In this document: positions 60,622 through 64,000 of the stretch, piece after piece
Layout of the letters: every line of letters begins with the position of its first letter
Numbering within the stretch: the stretch's first letter is position 1
From: Parietaria judaica
Taxonomy: Eukaryota; Streptophyta; Magnoliopsida; Rosales; Urticaceae
DNA length: 64,000 bases
Assembly (NCBI GenBank): GCA_954871525.1
Contig: OX940865.1
Location: 7,688,001-7,752,000, forward strand
Reading direction: 5' to 3'
The notes under the pieces: generated by a model
What the model was told of the DNA's origin: nothing
Seen by the model: only the letters and a program-made list of their open reading frames with translations
The model's database searches: none
Program-made: the position numbers and the translations under genes

Positions 60622-63015
60622 TAAGCCGTCCTCGTGGCTTTCGAGAGCCTTCTCGGGTCTCTTCCCGCTGCTTGCCGCTCGACGATGCATCATATAACAG
60701 ATGCGGTAGGCCTCGCGGCAGCCTTGGAGCTCCTCGATAGTCCCCTCGTCCTTTCCAGGGAACTTGATGCACTGATGGTAGGTGGAGGGCACGGCTCTCA
60801 TCGCATGAATCCACGGCCTCCCGAGGATCACGTTGAAGTGCGATTCCACGTCGAGGACCATGAACTCGGTCATCCTCCTCACGCTTCCGGCGTACACGGC
60901 CAGCTGAACCGTCCCTAGCGAGGTGGTGACGTCACCGTTGAACCCCGACACCTTTCGGGGGCGGCCTCCGATGGTGAGGTCGTCGATCTTCATGCGAAGA
61001 AGGCACTCGTGGGTGATCATGTCCACAGAGCTGCCGTTGTCGACAAGGACGCGCGCTATGTCGTACCCGCCGATGTTGAGTTCGAGCACCAGGGCGTCGT
61101 CGTGCGAATCCGCGCAGTTATCGTCTTCGAAAAACTCGATCGTCGCTCCCGATGTATCGTGCGCCGAGTCTCCTCGGTTATGATCTCGCCCCCGCCTTTG
61201 GTAGGCTTTGATGCTGTTGACCGTGTCGTCGCAGAATCGTGATCCTCCCATGATCACGTCGATTCTCGGTCTGTTCGCTGGACGGGCGGTCTCGACGCGG
61301 GTCGATGGCTCCGCTTCGATCGCGAAACTTCGCTTCTGGGCGCCCTGTCCTCCTCCGGAGCTCTGAGGCGGAGCCGCATGCTGATTGGGGAAGGCCCGGT
61401 TCTCGTTGTTCCATGGTTGCGCACGCTCTCGCGTGGCTTCCCCGTAGTCTCCGCGTTCAATCCCTTTCTGGATGAACCTTTTGTACGCGGCGCAATATTC
61501 GGACGAATGGCCCCAATAGCCGTGGAACGAGCAAAACTTGTTCATGTCCCTCGGCCACGGAGTCCTCTCGTAACCTCCTCGGCCGCCTGAGCGTCCTCCA
61601 CGGCCGCCGCCGGAACCTCCTCTTCCTCCGGAGAACCCACCGCGTCCCCCGGAGTATCCCTGCTGGCCCCCGTCGGGGTCTCCTCGGGAGTATCCTCCCT
61701 GATGGCCCTGGGGCCTGCCGTCGTGAAAATCCGCCCGCGGTTGGCTCTCGCGGGCGGTGTTGTCGCCTCTCTTCTCGTCTACATGGTAGACCTTGTGCCT
61801 CGGCGCCTCTGGGGCGCGTCGCTCATTCTGAGCTCCACGGTCTTCTCTCCTCGCTCTAGATGACGAGCCGTCTCGTCCGTCCCTGTTCTTCTCGGGCTTG
61901 GCCTTGGCCTCGCCCTTGTCGTCGCTCCTCTTCTTGCCGAGGATACTCTCCTCGTTGTTCATGTCGATTGTCGCCCGGTGGAGGGCGTCCTCGATCGTTA
62001 GCGGCACCGTCCTCGTGATCTCTTTGCAGAAATCGGAAGTGCAATGCAGGCCGTGCCTCAGGGCTTGGACGGCGACGGCGTCTTCGAGATTCGGCACCCG
62101 AATCATCACTCCCTTGATCCGCTCCACGTACTGGCGCAGCGTCTCGTCCTTCCCCTGCTTGGGATCAAACAGAGATGCCAGCGTCGCCTCGCTCTGGGCG
62201 TGGATGGAATAATGCTTCAGGAACATGGCGACGAGCTGGTCGGAATTGTCGATAATCCCTGGCGCGAGCCGCGCGAACCAGTCGCTGGCGGGGCCCTGCA
62301 AATGATAAATAAAGAGACGGCATAGGATAGCCTCCCTTCTGGTCTCCTCGCCGACGATGTGGTCCGTCGCTATCCTGTAGGATTTCACATGAGTCGTAGG
62401 ATCGGTACCTCCTTTGTACGGCGCGAGTTTGATCTTCGGCAGCTCGTCCACCTCGACTCCGCGGATCCTGGGGGTGAAGGGGGTCACTCTGGCGTCTCTC
62501 ACCAGCTTGTCGATCTCCGGACCGGCGCTCGTCGCCTGATGCACTCGCGACGCCACCTGCCCTATCTTTGCCTCCAGGGCCGCTGCCATGGCCGCCATGG
62601 CCTTCATGATCTCTCCAGTCGCCGTAGGATCGCCCGCCGGGGCCAGCGCTGACACGCTCAGGGGCGTGCTCGCCGTCGTCGTCGGCTGTGAGGTCGCTGC
62701 TGGCGTCTGGAACAGGTTTCTGACCAAGAGGTCCCGCGAGGCGTCGAGCGCCTCGTTGTTCGCCGCGTCTCGGGTCAGGGCTTCTCCACTCGCCGCGACG
62801 GGGGAGTCAGCAGACCTGTTCGCCGCGTTCCTGCCCTCCGCCTGAGCGAGCAGGTCGGCGAGCTTCCGATTCTCCGCAGCTTGCTCCTCTGCTCTTCTCG
62901 TGGCTTCTTCCGCCCTCCGGTCGGCCGCCTCCATCCTCTGCATGACCTGGGTCATCTGTCGCCGCATCTCGTCCAGCACTTCGCTCTGGTCGCTCCGCTC
63001 TTCGTCTTGAGGCAT
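60619..63015 (-). CDS. Tat Gag-protease
   Basis: 798 residues from ATG 63015 (MPQDEERSDQ). The frame stays open upstream through the PBS and LTR to a TTG, but that part is not protein-like. Residues 1-60 are coiled coil; about 195-350 are the Retrotrans_gag domain (YKGGTDPTTHVKSYR, GPASDWFARL, ETLRQYVERI). A Lys/Arg stretch and RGG-rich box (about 440-485) precede a Cys/His knuckle-like CSFHGYWGHSSEYC (about 495-508). The aspartic protease (about 645-745) has the LVDNGSSVDM active site and VILGRPWIH flap-end motif. Gag forms the virus-like particle and the protease matures it. No break inside this ORF. Ends at TAG 60619 in a leaky context. Confidence 0.92.
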   Translation of the reverse strand: MPQDEERSDQSEVLDEMRRQMTQVMQRMEAADRRAEEATRRAEEQAAENRKLADLLAQAEGRNAANRSADSPVAASGEALTRDAANNEALDASRDLLVRNLFQTPAATSQPTTTASTPLSVSALAPAGDPTATGEIMKAMAAMAAALEAKIGQVASRVHQATSAGPEIDKLVRDARVTPFTPRIRGVEVDELPKIKLAPYKGGTDPTTHVKSYRIATDHIVGEETRREAILCRLFIYHLQGPASDWFARLAPGIIDNSDQLVAMFLKHYSIHAQSEATLASLFDPKQGKDETLRQYVERIKGVMIRVPNLEDAVAVQALRHGLHCTSDFCKEITRTVPLTIEDALHRATIDMNNEESILGKKRSDDKGEAKAKPEKNRDGRDGSSSRARREDRGAQNERRAPEAPRHKVYHVDEKRGDNTARESQPRADFHDGRPQGHQGGYSRGDPDGGQQGYSGGRGGFSGGRGGSGGGRGGRSGGRGGYERTPWPRDMNKFCSFHGYWGHSSEYCAAYKRFIQKGIERGDYGEATRERAQPWNNENRAFPNQHAAPPQSSGGGQGAQKRSFAIEAEPSTRVETARPANRPRIDVIMGGSRFCDDTVNSIKAYQRRGRDHNRGDSAHDTSGATIEFFEDDNCADSHDDALVLELNIGGYDIARVLVDNGSSVDMITHECLLRMKIDDLTIGGRPRKVSGFNGDVTTSLGTVQLAVYAGSVRRMTEFMVLDVESHFNVILGRPWIHAMRAVPSTYHQCIKFPGKDEGTIEELQGCREAYRICYMMHRRAASSGKRPEKALESHEDGL

Positions 63016-63066
63016 CTTTCGCTTTCCCTCTTCTCGTTCCTGGCTGTGCGATAGGAAGAAACTAAT
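63016..63066 (-). other. Leader between PBS and gag
   Basis: Very short leader (about 50 nt) from the PBS to the gag ATG. Shares ttcctggctgtg with the leader of the small element at about 11771-11782. Confidence 0.7.
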
Positions 63067-63084
63067 GCCCCATGGTGGGCGCCA
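63067..63084 (-). promoter_or_regulatory. Primer-binding site of the Tat element
   Basis: Three bases inside the 5' LTR the minus strand reads TGGCGCCCACCATGGGGC. TGGCGCC pairs with a tRNA CCA end; GCCC...GGGGC is self-complementary, so the priming tRNA is not identified. Confidence 0.75.
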
Positions 63085-63087
63085 AAC

Positions 63088-63810
63088 TGTAGAGGGCGAT
63101 TCGCGCCGCCTTACAGTCACAAAAATACACGGTTCAAACACACGAATAACACGAATGATGGGGTATCTTTGATTGATTATGATTACAAAGGGGATCGGTT
63201 TCTTCCGTTTATAGCTTGGAACCTCGAAGAAGAATGCGATTAAACTAAGATTAACAATATCGAATGGGTTACACAAAGGCTATCTCGATGCTATGCGATG
63301 ACACTGTTTCTCTCTTTTCCCTCGGTATCGACCAACCCCTTCAAATGGGAGCTCCCCCTCTATTTATAGCGACGCTCGGATCCCTTCGGCTCGAATCCCC
63401 TGGATGATCTTCCAGTGGTCCCCCCTTCAAATATTCTGTGGTCCTTCTTTCTGACATCCTCGACGGCTGCCAAAGGAGTTCGTCTCCACTAACGTTGTCC
63501 CCCTGCCATATCCTGAGCGCACCGCCCAGCAGTGGTCCCCCCTCAGGCCGTACTTCTTGTCGCATCATGGAGAGAAACCCTAGACCTTAATGGGCTTGAG
63601 GCTCCTCTTCGGCCATCGCTTCTCCCGATGGGCCTGGGGCCCGTCGCAATCTGTCCAGCCTCGAGGAACACGGGCTCCCCCTCTCGGTCACTATCCGCTA
63701 CCGATGGGCCGAGGGCCCATCGCCATTTTGCCCAACCTGACCTTCGTCGTTTTATGGGAAAACGACAAGTGTAAGGCGAAGAGGGGATTTGACCAAATCC
63801 GACCTTAACA
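63088..63810 (-). repeat. 5' LTR of the Tat element
   Basis: 723 bp; identical in length to 51242-51964. TATA box on the minus strand at 63361-63368 gives a start about 30 bp downstream, near 63330, in the R region. Confidence 0.96.
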
Positions 63811-63815
63811 GTGAA

Positions 63816-64000
63816 GTTCTTGGATACCTATGCATAAACCAAGGTATTAAATTTCTTGAATATCCATCGGCATACTCATCGAATTTTTTTTCCGAAGATA
63901 TGCGAAACGATATATCCATCGACATATCCATCGACTTACCTATGAGATACACATCGACAAGCGATATATCCGTAAAATGAAAAGTGTGAAACGACATCGG
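63816..64000. mobile_element. Fragment with ccatcgacatatccatcgac phrases
   Basis: Contains atccatcg and tatccatcgac repeats resembling the ttatcgatgg elements at 36.1 and 39.1 kb. Continues beyond the window. The Tat element inserted at its edge. Confidence 0.35.

Larger units (their letters stand above)
51242..63810 (-). mobile_element. Ty3/Gypsy Tat-lineage LTR retrotransposon with antisense ORF (12,569 bp)
   Basis: 723-bp LTRs (TG...CA) with a perfect 5-bp duplication gtgaa (51237-51241 and 63811-63815). Order on the minus strand: 5' LTR, PBS, gag, protease, RT, RNase H, archaeal-type RNase H, integrase, a spacer with 42-bp tandem repeats, antisense ORF, PPT, 3' LTR. A second RNase H and absence of a chromodomain place it in the Tat/Ogre branch. 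The LTRs differ at two positions I could see, so the insertion is young. Coding breaks are three in-frame TAG in gag-pol (one possibly programmed), one frameshift near 59310, and in the antisense ORF one TGA and one probable frameshift. Confidence 0.95.

Noticed and set aside
63016..63276. N-terminal extension of Gag through the PBS and LTR
   Set aside because: It begins at TTG, crosses the PBS and is not protein-like; ATG at 63015 gives a normal Gag start.

Overview
The window is nuclear DNA of a flowering plant, probably a eudicot. It is AT-rich with scattered GC-rich islands, carries two recognisable host genes and is dominated by transposable elements. The species cannot be told from the sequence. 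Host genes are (1) a five-exon ribosomal protein uL5/RPL11 gene on the + strand (13814-15242) with a site II plus telo-box promoter, and (2) an intronless leucine-rich-repeat extensin (LRX3/4/5 type) on the - strand (26044-28329). No structural RNA gene was found; the tRNA-like stretches are SINE heads.

Layout: 1-7.7 kb is AT-rich spacer with a 100-bp hairpin, decayed transposon ends, a hAT MITE (4814-5152) and a SINE-like head. 7700-12427 is a young non-autonomous Ty3/Gypsy Tat-like element with 606-bp LTRs, no gag-pol, and long tandem-repeat arrays. RPL11 follows. 18871-20169 is a 1,299-bp solo LTR with a perfect target duplication. 23724-23941 is a SINE with a 16-bp target duplication. The LRX gene has a hAT MITE (28588-28871) directly upstream. 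29.0-35.3 kb is a decayed Kaonashi-type Mutator-like element: a MULE transposase relic fused in frame to the end of a LINE, convergent with a broken Ulp1-like protease gene. 36-50 kb is AT-rich with hAT elements (40346-41175, 41194-41484, 45558-45835), a 1.25-kb foldback MULE-like element with a 9-bp target duplication (41892-43141), a SINE-like head and a 3-copy repeat. 51242-63810 is a complete 12.6-kb Tat-lineage Ty3/Gypsy retrotransposon on the - strand with 723-bp LTRs.

The Tat element shows how its parts fit: gag-protease, RT, RNase H, a second RNase H and integrase run in one frame on the - strand. A long antisense ORF with a putative gypsy-type transposon domain and coiled coil lies on the + strand between pol and the 3' LTR, apparently followed by a second exon. 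The small element at 7.7 kb keeps the same PBS, PPT, PPT-adjacent hairpin and the antisense terminal exon, so it looks like a parasite of such an element. Points most worth a second look are the TMV-type leaky-stop context between protease and RT, the PPT hairpin shared by the two elements, the retained antisense terminal exon, paired TCGCGA sites in the hAT MITEs, and the nested foldback element.
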